64,000 bases of DNA from Chara braunii (Eukaryota > Streptophyta > Charophyceae > Charales > Characeae), in the NCBI GenBank assembly GCA_003427395.1, contig BFEA01000603.1, forward strand, positions 516,681 to 580,680, written 5' to 3'. A program made the position numbers and the translations under genes. Of the stretch, positions 1-9,639 are shown in pieces (position 1 is the stretch's first letter; every line of letters starts with the position of its first letter). The notes below the pieces were generated by a model that worked only from the letters and a program-made list of their open reading frames with translations, was not told the origin of the DNA and did not search any database.

Positions 1-165
1 TTTTTTTTGCGCACAGTGCGCGACTCCCTCGGCGCGCGCACCGAGCACAGCGGACCGCACTGCGTACTGTGCACACCGCACGGCGCACAGTGCGCGCGCT
101 GTCGTTCCAGCGCACAGCGCAGTGCGCACCGCCCCGCCCCGCTCTGCGCACTGGTGCGCCGCAAC
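1..165. repeat. GC-rich segment of GCGCAC/GTGCGC motifs
   Basis: The first 165 bases are built from many overlapping copies of GCGCAC and its complement GTGCGC, including palindromes such as GCGCACAGTGCGC near the start. Composition is far more GC-rich than the following DNA. The open frame across it has no recognisable domain. It probably belongs to a repeat that begins outside the window. Confidence 0.5.
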
Positions 166-773
166 TATGGTTTGATCGCTTTGTATTTTCTCCAGGGGAT
201 CTCTACGCTCTCTTTGGAGTTGGAAAGTAGTAAGCCTTGCCATCTCTTACTGATTTCTGGTGGGGGGTCCATGGTTTTCAGACCAGTTCATAGCCAAATT
301 TGACCGTGTACTCTGCTACGGGGAGATGCCTTCACAAGCTTCTCTTTCATTTCCTCCTATTGTTATGAAAGCGAAGAAACGAGATACATCCAATGATATC
401 CAGTCAGCCATTCTCTTTGACCAACGACCATATTGAATACAGGAAAGGCATGTTGGAATTTGGGAATGCCCGAAAGTGGGGCGTCTGTGAAAGGGCCACG
501 GAGGGACCATGGTAGTGATCGATGCCAGACATGACGAAGCGTCCTATGGAGAACACAGATTTGATTGATCCTTCACACGACATCCATCCAGGTCGCAGTT
601 GGCAAGCCTCTGCCAGCTTACTTACAGTCGCTAACTAAGGATCTCCTTGAGAGTTCCTCCAGCCATGGGAGACTGCTTGTTGCTCGGGTTCAAACCCTGT
701 TGAGAGAAAGAAAGACACTAGACTTATGGCCATCCCCACTCCCCAGTGTTCGATGTTCATGCTAGGAGAGCAC
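166..773. other. No gene recognised (intron or downstream part of PIEZO)
   Basis: No domain, RNA or repeat boundary is recognised. On the minus strand a polypyrimidine tract with CAG lies near 697-715 and a GTAAGT near 620-630, which could bracket another small PIEZO exon. The reading between them meets a stop in the frames I tried, so it is not called. Confidence 0.3.
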
Positions 774-841
774 AATCCGGGCTGCTATACTACGAGCTTC
801 ATACTTTCCAAGTCCAGCCAGCAAAGCCAGCATGAACCAGG
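774..841 (-). CDS. PIEZO: Possible PIEZO exon 9 (weak; 3' border uncertain)
   Basis: On the minus strand, an acceptor (AATAGCAG) precedes CC TGG TTC ATG, giving two bases that complete the single base left by the 929-1103 exon. The reading AWFMLALLAGLGKYEARSI is hydrophobic, and its length and pattern fit the plant PIEZO segment that follows the previous exon (A-x-x-A ... S/R-A/S-I). A stop codon follows IVLS at about position 765, so a donor must lie before it. Candidates are GTATGA (exon end 805), GTAGTA (794) or a poor GTGCTC (774). The phase match and similarity support an exon, but the weak donors leave the call uncertain. Confidence 0.35.
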
Positions 842-928
842 CTGCTATTTCAACCAGGTTTAAGGTTTCCAAGTGTGAGGAGAGCACGGACCTTGCTCGT
901 CCAGTTATTAACGATCAGCAGAACTCAC

Positions 929-1103
929 CATTCTCCTGAGGAATCTCTGGGTCCACTTCTGGCTGAGCCTCAGTGACAGACCGTCCTTGCAATATGGTGT
1001 TGCTGACGTGCAAATCCAGTCCAATCAGCACAGCCAGCACATACTGCAGAAGCAGTGTCCCTGGTTGTTTATCCTTCTGCAAGCCAATGACCTTCCAAAA
1101 TTC
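929..1103 (-). CDS. PIEZO: PIEZO exon 8 of those visible
   Basis: The exon is 175 nt. The acceptor is GGCTGTAG just above 1103 and the donor GTGAGT lies at 928-923. It starts in phase 0, matching the end of the 3440-3643 exon, and ends in phase 1. The 58-residue product begins EFWKVIGLQ and contains a hydrophobic run (GTLLLQYVLAVLIGL), then an acidic tail (PEVDPEIPQEN). Plant PIEZO has at this point an E-x-W-x-x-(V/I)-G-L motif, a transmembrane helix, an NLVNNS-like loop (here HVSNTI) and an acidic cytosolic stretch. A stop codon lies right at the acceptor, so no open frame reveals the exon. Neighbours are intron sequence on both sides. The assignment depends on family memory plus splice phase. 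Confidence 0.8.
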
Positions 1104-3439
1104 CTACAGCCACACACATGCATCCCACACATACGTGTATGCTCATCAGCGCATGCAAAAGGATGCAGCAAAGACACAAGCTTGTGTGCAGTGAGGAATA
1201 TTTATTCACCAGTGACCAGAGTCCAACCACAATCAGCCTTTTGCTCCCCAGGTGTGGTCATTACCCCAAAATAGAAGAGACTTTCTCAAAATTTTGAAAA
1301 AGAAAAAATGGAGAGAATAGGTTCTTGCACTCAATATCACCTGAAATATGAGAAGTCCTCAACAGCAACATTTTCCTAGAAAGATCTCAGACAATCAACT
1401 CTCTTCTCATTTGCTGTTTCTCGCATAACCTGCATGAAAAAAGTGTTTGAACATGCCCCTACATGAAGGCAACTCAAACAAAGTGAAAAGAAGGAGAGAA
1501 AAAGAGATGAACCAGGGACAGAAGAGAGGCACAGAGAACGAGAATCACCCAAAGTACATGAAATATTCAGAGAGTCCTCCTTGAATCAATCCCACTTCAG
1601 CAGTTTTGACATCAATGGAACTCGGTAGTTGAAACACTTCCAGTCACCCAGGGACGCTAAATGGGCTTCGCACCTACCATCACCCTCATGCCGGCAGATT
1701 GCGCCTTTGCAAGGCACATACAGACCACCAGGAGTACGAGGTAACTCTTATACCACTATCACATGCGTTATTCTTCATTATCATTTATTCATCCTCGCCA
1801 ATGTGTAAACACTATTGTACTACTGCCCCACGCATCCTCAAGAATGCCATGTGGGATGCTCCTCTAGTCTGGCTGCCTGATGCTCCGACACAATTAGGGC
1901 CTCATGCGTGGTAGGATCGAACCGTGGCATGTGGTGATCGTATCATCATTCCACTCCTTACAGATGTCCCAAGGGAAGATGTTATTTTCTTCTAGGCACA
2001 GAGATTCAGGACATGATAAACAAAATACCATCCACACACTACGTATTGTGTACTAAATTTGACAGTACTTGAGAAGTTGAGATACATCCCCTCTCCCCGA
2101 GAGTCACAAGCAGTTGTCCAGGGTTCAACCAAGAAGATGGACTATCCGACTATGGCCACCTGCCCCACTGAAAGGACTGACATGTGCTGGGGATAGATAA
2201 CACGATCCTGACTGTGGCCGCCTGCCCCACCAATAAGATGGACTCTCACAGGCTTCAACTCTCAGGCTTCAACCTGGACTACCGTCTTCACCCGAATAGA
2301 ACACCCGGTCATCATCGCTTTGTCTAAACTGTCCCAAATGCAGCTATAATTACTGAGCGGCCGGGACTCTATTCGGGTGCAGAGTCTGCACACGGTACTG
2401 GACCCTATGCTATATGGGTTTTACCTGACTGCACAGATGAAACTACTGGATCTGGACAGGGTTTGTCCTACTGAGTCTGCATTGCCATGTGCCGAGACTG
2501 CAGTTTCCTTGCAACAATAACATCTTCCAAGACTCAACATCTGAACACTGAACAGTGATTATGGTCGCCTTTTTAACCCCTTCCACCTCACACAACTTGA
2601 ATTGGTTTTTGAGTCCCCTAAACCACGACCCTGATTCCCAGGCTTGGGGCCATCCGCAAGGCTGCCTGCCGCAAGTTTCATACGAGAGTGGTCCAATCAC
2701 CCTTCGGGGATCAGTGACTGAGTTAACTGGTCGGCTCCACAACAGTCAGTGGTCTGGTGCTGATAAGAGCAGACACCACTAGCACTCCTGGGGAGGCTCC
2801 ATGTATTGGTTGGGAGCAGCACCTGCTGGAAAGCGGGTCCAGCGCCCCTGAACATTTGAAATTGTTGAATGGGACAGACATTTCACTGTGATGACAAAAA
2901 GCTGCCTCTTATGCCTAGATGTAGATGAAGGAGATGTATAACTACATAAGAGACGATGTTGTTTACCTACATGGTCCTACCACCTATGATTGATACCCAG
3001 TTCATGTAGGCCAACAATCCTCCTTTCGTCCGGGTTAGTCAGTGGAATATCCGAAAGGTCAACACAAGAGAGGCCCAATCAACCCTGAAGGCGCCACAAC
3101 AGCCTTTAGGGTTGGTGGTAGGCTCCAAGGCAACCCTGCTTTGTTCCTGAACATGTGGAATATGCAGAAGGTCCACACGAGAATGCCCTGCGGAGTCAGT
3201 GTGGAGTTTAAGAAAATAACAAATGAAAAAAAAAAGAACGCCGTGCGGAAGAAATGACAAGTGTACAAGCTAAAAAAGGATAACAGCAAAGGTCTGCAAT
3301 TTTCTCTCAGTGTCCTCTCTCATCGTAACTTTGACATTTTGAAATTTTATGGGTTTGCAATTTTGCAGTAGAGACAAATCAATTTTTGCCCAGTTTCTAG
3401 AAGAAATCAAGAATCGGGGAACAGTAGATGGGAGCCTAC
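1104..3439 (-). other. PIEZO intron 7 (2.3 kb)
   Basis: This stretch lies between the phase-0 donor at 3439 and the phase-0 acceptor above 1103. It contains a short LINE 3'-end remnant (about 2745-2860, listed separately). I recognise nothing else: the open frames at 1699-1914, 2443-2782 and 3039-3289 carry no domain. Confidence 0.6.
2745..2860 (-). mobile_element. Remnant of a minus-strand LINE 3' end
   Basis: The segment with GAGCAGACACC, GGAGGCTCCAT, GGGAGCAGCACCTGCTGG and GGTCCAGCG closely resembles the 3' UTR next to the poly(A) tail of the LINE at 45913-46020, and in part 11400-11470. No poly(A) survives here. Confidence 0.5.
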
Positions 3440-3643
3440 CGTATCATTGCTGACGTCAAAAGCCGTGAACAGGTACGAGGCAACCGTCCACAGAATAATG
3501 AACAGTAGTAGTAGAGGGTTCAACCTTTGAAGTTGCTCTGCCGTGGGGAAGATGAGCAAAACGAACGCGACATATAAGAGAAGCACACCGCCAAGCATGC
3601 TGATGTACATGAAACTCCATGCCGAGAGCGCAAAGAGGCACAC
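3440..3643 (-). CDS. PIEZO: PIEZO exon 7 of those visible (transmembrane helices)
   Basis: This 204-nt exon is phase 0 at both ends. The acceptor is ATGTGGGCAG and the donor is ACG|GTAGGC. Its 68 residues start VCLFALSAWSF and continue with MLGGVLLLYVAFVLLIFP, a loop with RLNPLLLLF and IILWTVASYLF. Plant PIEZO has VSLFALSFWSF, then a helix ending YxxxxxFPS, then RLNGLLLVFILLWAVSTYIF. The shared residues (LFAL-x-WSF, L-x-YV, FP, LN-x-LL-x-FI-x-LW-x-V-x-x-Y-x-F) make this the most diagnostic exon of the gene. PIEZO forms trimeric force-gated cation channels; moss and Arabidopsis PIEZO act largely at the vacuolar membrane. The surrounding 161-codon open frame is longer than the exon; only this part is coding. 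Confidence 0.9.
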
Positions 3644-4010
3644 CTGCCCACATAAGGTGCCAAACACATGAGTAACTTCAAGTAGGAAGCAACCTCTCTG
3701 CCCCCGTCCTTTACACCCCCCTCTGGCCTCCCTGCCCCCGGGACATTTGAAGCTTTCCAGCACCCTCGTGCATAAATAATGTTTTGCGACGTCACTTTGA
3801 TTATGCTGGCTGTCACAAAATTCAAAATGCGCACTTTGCAGAGTTTTTTTTTCTCTCCTCTGAACGTTACTTGCAACTTCCGTTGCATACATCTCTCGAA
3901 GTTACAAGGCCGTATTCTCCACACAATTCAGATTCAGACCTTCGCGTTAGTGCCTTCCATTCTATCCTTTGATAGGGCCGAGTCCCAGTCAGACAATGGA
4001 AAGGGGAAAA

Positions 4011-4146
4011 GGCACAGTCGGGTAATGAAAGCGGAAAAGACAAACGCTTGAAAACCTTAGCAGCACTATTCAATTTGAGGCACAGTCGGGTAATGAAAGC
4101 GGAAAAGACAAACGCTTGAAAACCTTAGCAGCACTATTCAATTTGA
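4011..4146. repeat. Perfect 68-bp tandem duplication
   Basis: GGCACAGTCGGGTAATGAAA begins at 4011 and again at 4079. The two 68-bp copies are identical and head-to-tail, ending CAATTTGA. This is a recent duplication in non-coding DNA. Confidence 0.95.
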
Positions 4147-4632
4147 GTTTTCGATCTTTGGAGCAGGCCCCACGGGTGCCATCTTTGTGATAAGTTAGTA
4201 CGAATCTGGCCAGCTGTAATGACCAGGTTCACGGCAACTTCACGCTAATTTACTGCACATATCGCACCTGGGGCATGTCCCTAATACTCACCTTGAGGAT
4301 GCACCAGCGCAGAATTCCAAGGTTACACCGTTTCTAGTTTCATTGGGGGATGCAAGACTTCCAGAATATATGGAGAAGCAAAACGAGGGGAACGGAGGTG
4401 GGCCCGATGGGGAGCAAAATAACTTGCTTGATTGGGGGAAGAAGTCACCCGACTTCACACAACGAAAATCAACCTCCAAACAATGTGATCTTCATGTGTA
4501 TTGCACAACTCAATTGATGAGCACAAAATAAGTTGATCAAGTGGCGGAAGAAGTCGCCCGACTTTTGCAAGAATCAAGCTGCAAAGAATGTGATCTTCAT
4601 GCGTTTTCATTTCACTCAAGTTTTCAACTGTT

Positions 4633-4782
4633 AAAAAAAAAAAAAAAGGTTTCGTAAGCTTTTTGCAGGTGAGCGGTTCGTCTGTTTACTGTGCGGTCCT
4701 GCCGGCCCAAGCTCAATTAGGGCTACTCCCTCCGTCCACGCGCACCAGCAGTTCCTTCCTCTGAGCGAAGCAGCCGAAGTGG

Positions 4783-4814
<32 letters not shown>
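4633..4814 (+). mobile_element. Possible short poly(A)-tailed retroposon
   Basis: A 15-base A tract (4633-4647) is followed by about 135 bp of mixed sequence and then a 32-base A tract (4783-4814). The arrangement resembles a SINE or processed fragment with a tail. A weak pol III B-box-like stretch (GCGGTTCGTCTG) lies near 4674. No family is recognised. Confidence 0.3.
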
Positions 4815-4817
<3 letters not shown>

Positions 4818-5128
4818 TCTGTGATGATCATGACCAGTTGTCAGAATTGAGATGCTTTCTCATATTACAAGCACAATTCAGAACACTATGATTTTTAGGA
4901 AATTTTAGCAAACCATGGCACAGGCCCTATTACCACATGTGGTTCCTAAACTACCCCAATCTCGTGAAAAGATGGGGCAGCCCCTGCTCACAGGGGAATA
5001 CAGCCTGCAGCGTCAGACTGCCTATCCAAATGCACAACTAAAGAAGGGCAGGCTCTCTGGTAACCACGATGGTTGTAAAAGGCAGTGGTGGTTAACAATT
5101 CGGACTTCAATATACAGCATACAGAGTT

Positions 5129-5325
5129 TCCACATTCAGGTGTGTTCGGACAGACTCCGCAGCAAGACACACAACAGAAGTGTGGAACAACTGTGGGCTG
5201 GGAAGTCATGAGTAGACCTGTACTTCCACGTTCAGGTGTGTTTGGACAGACTCCGCAGCAAGACACACACAACAAAAGCGTGGAACAACTGTGGGCTGGG
5301 AAGTCATGAGTAGACCTGTGCTTTG
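5129..5325. repeat. About 97-bp tandem duplication
   Basis: Two adjacent copies of a unit with CAGACTCCGCAGCAAGACAC and CTGTGGGCTGGGAAGTCATG lie at about 5129-5225 and 5226-5325. They differ by a few substitutions and one AC insertion. No coding content is recognised. Confidence 0.9.
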
Positions 5326-5739
5326 TAATCTATGTGCTTATGCAAGTCTTTCGTACTACGGGCATGGGAAGAAAAGAGAACACCGGCAGAAAGGGAGGAA
5401 GTGTCCCATGACCACTTCAGCTGAGTCTGTGATGATGTCTACAAAAACCAAAAGCGGTCACTTAGGAACTGACCCCAAGGGCCCACGCTTCCCGGACTGG
5501 GCGATGGCCAAGCCTCTACGTGAGAACATGCTGGCAGAGGTGAAGCAGGAGAAGGATATCTGGTTCGCCAACGAACCACAATATGGTGGATGGGTGTTTG
5601 ATGACAACCTCACCGACCTAAATGGATCTGGCCTTTTCTAGGCATGGCATCAATAACAAAGAAACCAGGTATATTTCCCCCAACGGACGGTAAATGGCAC
5701 AGAGTGGGAAGCAGAAAAGACAGCATAAACTCTAGCAAA

Positions 5740-6108
5740 ATGTTCAGAGATATGGTTATCGGTGCCGGATGCATTAAGGAAGAGAAGAGGCAAAAGGAGA
5801 CCTTATGGGACCTGGAGATGTTTAGAGATCTGGTTATCGATTCAGGACGCACTAAGGAAGAGAAGTAACAAAAAGAGATCTTATGGGACCTGGGGAACAT
5901 CAAGCACAGCACTCAATCTAGCAAGGTGTTCAGAGATCCGCTTATCGATTCCACATGCATAAAGGAAAAAGAAGAAAACAAAAAGAGATCTTATGTGACC
6001 TGGAGAAACATTAGGCACCATACTGACTCTCTCCTCCAAGAATTCCCTGGGTGGAGAACATCAGACACCATACTGACTCCCTCCTCCAAGAATTCCCTGG
6101 GGAGGTAA
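5740..6108. repeat. Three degenerate repeats plus a 50-bp duplication
   Basis: Three imperfect copies of a unit (GTTCAGAGAT ... TTATCG ... AAGGAA ... GAGATCTTATGGGACCTGG) start near 5740, 5818 and 5928. They are followed by a duplicated stretch with CACCATACTGACT and TCCAAGAATTCCCTGGG (6006-6105). Chance open frames run through them. The right end abuts a chromovirus fragment. Confidence 0.8.
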
Positions 6109-6545
6109 GCGTTGACTCATATATTCAACCAGACACAGTCCAAACCCATCATCTTGTTGCAGCACGCCACCAATGCCATATTCGCTATCATCAGTTGTGA
6201 GTCTTGTGACTACAAGTGGCAAAGCCAGATCGGTGACGTGTAATTGAGGTTGACTTGACAACAACACTTTTAGTTCGTGGAATGCAGCCTCGCATGCATC
6301 AGTCCAAGTGAACACCACTTTCTTGCTGGTCATTCAGCTCAAGGGTTGTGCAATCGTCGAGAAACTAAGCACAAATTTACGGTAATACGAGGCTAGTTCA
6401 AGAAAAGAACGCAGTTCACACACATTAGCAGGCCGCGGCCAGGAATTGATGACCTCTGCCTTCGCTGCTTCAAGCTCAAGGCCTGCAGCAGAAATCCAGT
6501 GGCCAAGGTAAGTGACACTCTCCTCCCCAAACTCAGATTTTGGCT
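6061..6545 (-). pseudogene. pol: Chromovirus pol fragment: RT end and RNase H start
   Basis: Read on the minus strand, 6545-6340 gives SVTYLGHWISAAGLELEAAK, then ELRSFLELASYYRKFV with FSTIAQPLS. This is the typical Ty3/gypsy RT thumb and connection. After an in-frame TGA it continues MTSKKVVFTWTDACEAAFHEL, then LVVTRLTTDDSEYGIGGVL and VEYMSQRLP, the first part of RNase H with its first catalytic Asp intact. It stops near 6061 in repeated sequence. The missing continuation of RNase H appears in the opposite orientation at 6897-7019, so the two may be halves of one inverted element. Confidence 0.8.
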
Positions 6546-6896
6546 GGCTGCCTCTATATATATTGTCACAGAACTATTGACTAAGAGCATGAGCACGTGA
6601 AGTAGAAGAAGAAATAAGATGAGCAAAGAAAAGAAAAATGAAAGGACAGACAGGCAAAGAGACAGACAAACCAGAATGACACTTTGTTTCACAGTATTAT
6701 TATTTCTTTCAGTGTTTTACAAAAAATATTTACACTGAATCAAAGGATAAAAATCAAAAACAAAGACACATTGAAATCATTCAGTTTCTCAGTCTTCTTA
6801 ACGCCTCCTCCACTGTGCCTCTAACGTACAAGGCTCGCCACGTCTTAACGCCTCTATAATAGTCTATATATATGAGCATGAGTTGCTTATGCTCCA
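6546..6896. other. Unassigned DNA between two chromovirus fragments
   Basis: I recognise no coding or RNA feature. The stretch is A-rich on the plus strand at 6600-6800. It separates a minus-strand RT/RNase H piece from plus-strand RNase H and integrase pieces. Confidence 0.3.
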
Positions 6897-7019
6897 GGAA
6901 GCTTTGCTCAATTGAAGCACTTTCTTCTTGGTGCCCACTTCAAACTTCAAAGTCTATTCTGATCATCAGACTTTGCAGTGGATCAAGACTCTGACCTCGA
7001 CTGCCGACTTCAAGCTGTA
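6897..7019 (+). pseudogene. pol: Chromovirus RNase H C-terminal fragment
   Basis: The plus strand reads EALLN, then LKHFLLGAHFK, and after a one-base shift VYSDHQTLQWIKTLTSTADF. This is the conserved Ty3/gypsy RNase H end (x-H-x-LLG-x-x-F-x-V-x-SDH-x-x-L). It ends abruptly at about 7019 where the group II intron-bearing segment begins. The downstream VADAI-like motif resumes at about 7584. Confidence 0.75.
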
Positions 7020-7242
7020 AAACATGAAAGGTTGTTATATACCGCGGGGGCCTATTTAATTTCATTTGGTGATCACGGAGGGCACGCAACCCGTGCCGCT
7101 GGCCCGGCGGAAACATCCAGGAGGCACGCACTGTTGGCCCGTCTGAGTGTTATGCATTCGAGACGGAACGCTGATGGAGAGCTGTATGACAGGAAACCGT
7201 CATGTACGGTTCGCAGGGCAGAGACTCACCTCTGACCCTTAT
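7020..7242 (+). other. 3' end of a group II intron (domains V and VI)
   Basis: Positions 7179-7212 form a 34-nt domain V: GAGCTGTATGAC, a GGAAACC loop region and GTCATGTACGGTTC, with the AGC triad in place. Directly after, 7216-7238 fold as domain VI (GGGCAGAG pairing CTCTG-A-CCC) with a bulged A at 7235. Seven bases further the sequence TTAT ends at 7242, the expected AY 3' splice site. A hairpin CCGTCT/AGACGG at about 7140-7167 lies upstream. Nuclear genes do not use such introns, so an organelle origin is likely. The 5' end (GTGYG) is not seen. Exon identity after 7242 is not recognised. Confidence 0.8.
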
Positions 7243-7580
7243 CCATTTTAGGTTTTGCTTTAACTGATTATTGCTTTATTCACCTTAATGGTGGCTTTCT
7301 TAACTTTATGGCTGACCGCGACACTACCAAATGAATTGCTCCTTTGCACTGTTTGTTCTCTCAGGTGCGATAACCCAGTTAATGTGAAAACAATGAGAAA
7401 AGGTGCAAGATGAGCTAAATACATGATACCTTCCATAAACAACATACGAAGTTTCGTCTCCGCTCGAAACTTACAGGCACAGACTTAGCGCCATTTGATG
7501 AGTAACCAAAAATAAAGGAGAAGGATACATGAAAAAAAAAAAGTGATAAAAAAGAGAGTAATAGCAAGCAATAAAGATTT
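7243..7580 (+). other. Sequence downstream of the group II intron end, inside a chromovirus
   Basis: The plus strand stays open for about 28 codons after the predicted splice site (ILGFALTDYCFIHLNG). I cannot match it to an organelle gene. The whole 7020-7580 block replaces about 30 residues of the chromovirus between RNase H and integrase, so it looks like captured organelle DNA. Confidence 0.35.
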
Positions 7581-9150
7581 CCTGTTGCCGATGCCATTCC
7601 CCATCACCCTGACATGATGACTGCCATGGTTACATACTTTGGCCTCCGCAAAAATCTCAAACAGTCCATTGCAGAACAAACCGCGAAAGATGCCACATTT
7701 GGTCCTATCCTTACCCAGCTGCTGGCCGACCCATCAAGCCAGCCTGATTTCCGCAAGCATTTGGGTTTGATGTTTCGTGCGCAAGCATTTGGGTATGAAG
7801 TTCGTGCGCATGAAGAACATGAGTGTTTGTGTGTGCCTAACTCCGAACCTATTCATTCTAAGATTATGGGTTGGTGTTATAACAAAAGCGGTCATTTTGG
7901 GTTCTTAAACCTACGGAAAGTTGCCAAGGTATTATTGGCCCGGTTTGAAGGAAATACAGGAAAGTTCATTGAAGTTATAAAGTCTGCCAAAGGATCAAGA
8001 TCCACTGGCAGCAACCATTAGGCATGCTCAAACCTCTCCCTATTCCTGATGGTCCTGGTCAGTCTATCTCTATTGATTCCACTGGCATGGGCAAGACAAG
8101 TGCAAAGGGTTTTTCGCAGGTTGCAGTTTGTGTTGACCACTTCTCTAAGTACCTCACTGTCATCCCACTACCGCAACATGCACCTACAGATCTAGTCATT
8201 AACAAATCTCACAAACACTACGCTAGAGCCTAGAGGTGGGGGCCCTAGAAAACGACTATTATTAGCAATCGGGATATGGGCTTCCTCAGTTCAAAATGGA
8301 AAGGATTCTGCTCAGGCCTCTACAATGCACAAGGAATTATGACATCCGCCCACCATCCGGAAACCAATGGTTAAGCTGAAGAAATCAATCAGCGTGTTAC
8401 TCAACTGTTGAGAGCCTTAATTGCGCCTAATCAGAACACACAGGATAAAGAACTAACTGTTGTCCAAAGTCTATACAATAACTCCATCCACTCCTGCAAC
8501 GGGTATGACTCCAAATGAACTGCAGTTCGGCTGGCACATCTGCAGTCCTATTGATTTCCTATTGCTTGATCAGCACCCCGAATTGACCCCTGGCATGCTT
8601 GGCTAAGGGGCCAAGTATTGGAAACTTGCTTGCTCGTGCGGTTGCTGCCATGCTCAAACAGCAGGACGCTGTGGTCAAACATGTGAACCACCACTGCAGG
8701 GCATCAACCTCCGAAGAAGGTAATTATATTTGGGTAAAGATGTCTGAGTTTTCTGATGAAGAGGGCATGTCACCTAACCTCTTGACTCTGTACTACGGCC
8801 CTGGGCGGATTCTCAAAGTCTTGGGTGACCCCGAGTTTGGCCTTTCGTACATGGTTGATGTCCCTCCACATCTGCGCAGGTATCCTCTGTTCCATGCTTC
8901 AAACTTCAAACTCGTTTCCTTGCACAGCATCTGATGAGTTTCCAGCAGACCTCTCATGATTCCTAGATCTATTAACAGAAGATATGAAGTGGACTGCGTG
9001 GTTCAGCATTGCAAGAAGGGGCGTAAGGAGTACCTTGTGCATTTTCTGTAGCAGCCGCCTGCTGAGCTATATTGGATATCTTGCTCAGGCCTGCAGCAAA
9101 CTGCACCCCGTGTTGTTAACGTCTACAACCGTGAAATCACAGAATGCAAG
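7581..9150 (+). pseudogene. pol: Chromovirus integrase with chromodomain, degenerate
   Basis: Reading resumes with VADAIPHHPDMM (end of RNase H linker), then the integrase N-terminal part (IMGWCYNKSGHFGF), the core start LKPLPIPDGPGQSISIDSTG and VCVDHFSKYLTVIPLP, a broken core with HHPETNG near 8350, and the C-terminal part (NYIWVKMSEF, YYGPGRILKVLGDPEFGLSY, YPLFHASNFK). From 8960 a chromodomain-like reading follows: RRYEVDCVVQHCKKGRKEYL, VHFL, a stop, then PPAELYWISCSGL. Several frameshifts and stops make it non-functional. The chromodomain identifies a chromovirus (Ty3/gypsy, Metaviridae-like) lineage. Confidence 0.85.
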
Positions 9151-9298
9151 TACTCCTCAGAGTCCTCACGAAATGTTTGCAATTTCTGCCGACGAAGCCT
9201 CTCGTTGGACTAAGGCTGTTTTCCAAGTGTGTGGGCGACCTATCATTATGTGCACGTGCGTTGTGCTTGCCGGAGTCCAAATCTGTGTCCTTGTGCTA

Positions 9299-9570
9299 AC
9301 TCTGTTTTCCACACTGTGCTTCTATGCCTTGAGTTGGGTTCGAATCGTAATAGGCATAGACACAGAGACATACCCAAAATTTGGCAACAGAAGAACTTAC
9401 CGAAAACTGCAGAAGGCCAGGGGTAGTTGTAGAACTCTGTTTTCCACACTGTGCTTCTTTGCCTTGAGTTGGGTTCGAATCGTAATAGGTATAGACACAG
9501 GGACATACCCAAAATTTGGCAACAGAAGAACTTACCGAAAACTGCAGAAGGCCAGGGGTAGTTGTAGAAT
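9299..9570. repeat. 135-bp tandem duplication
   Basis: The unit starting ACTCTGTTTTCCACACTGTG at 9299 repeats at 9434 with one or two changes per copy. On the minus strand each copy carries CCTTCTGCAG, then TTTTCG, then GTAAGT, which looks like a 6-base micro-exon frame but fits no PIEZO reading. Confidence 0.9.
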
Positions 9571-9639
9571 TTGATAGGGACCCGGTAAGCTCTTTTCAGC
9601 AACTCAGGTCCAGTACGCTCAGGGGAAAAGAACAGTAGC

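Noticed and set aside
3407-3892. 161-codon minus-strand frame as a single protein
   Set aside because: Only 3440-3643 resembles PIEZO and has splice borders. The remainder is intron read-through.
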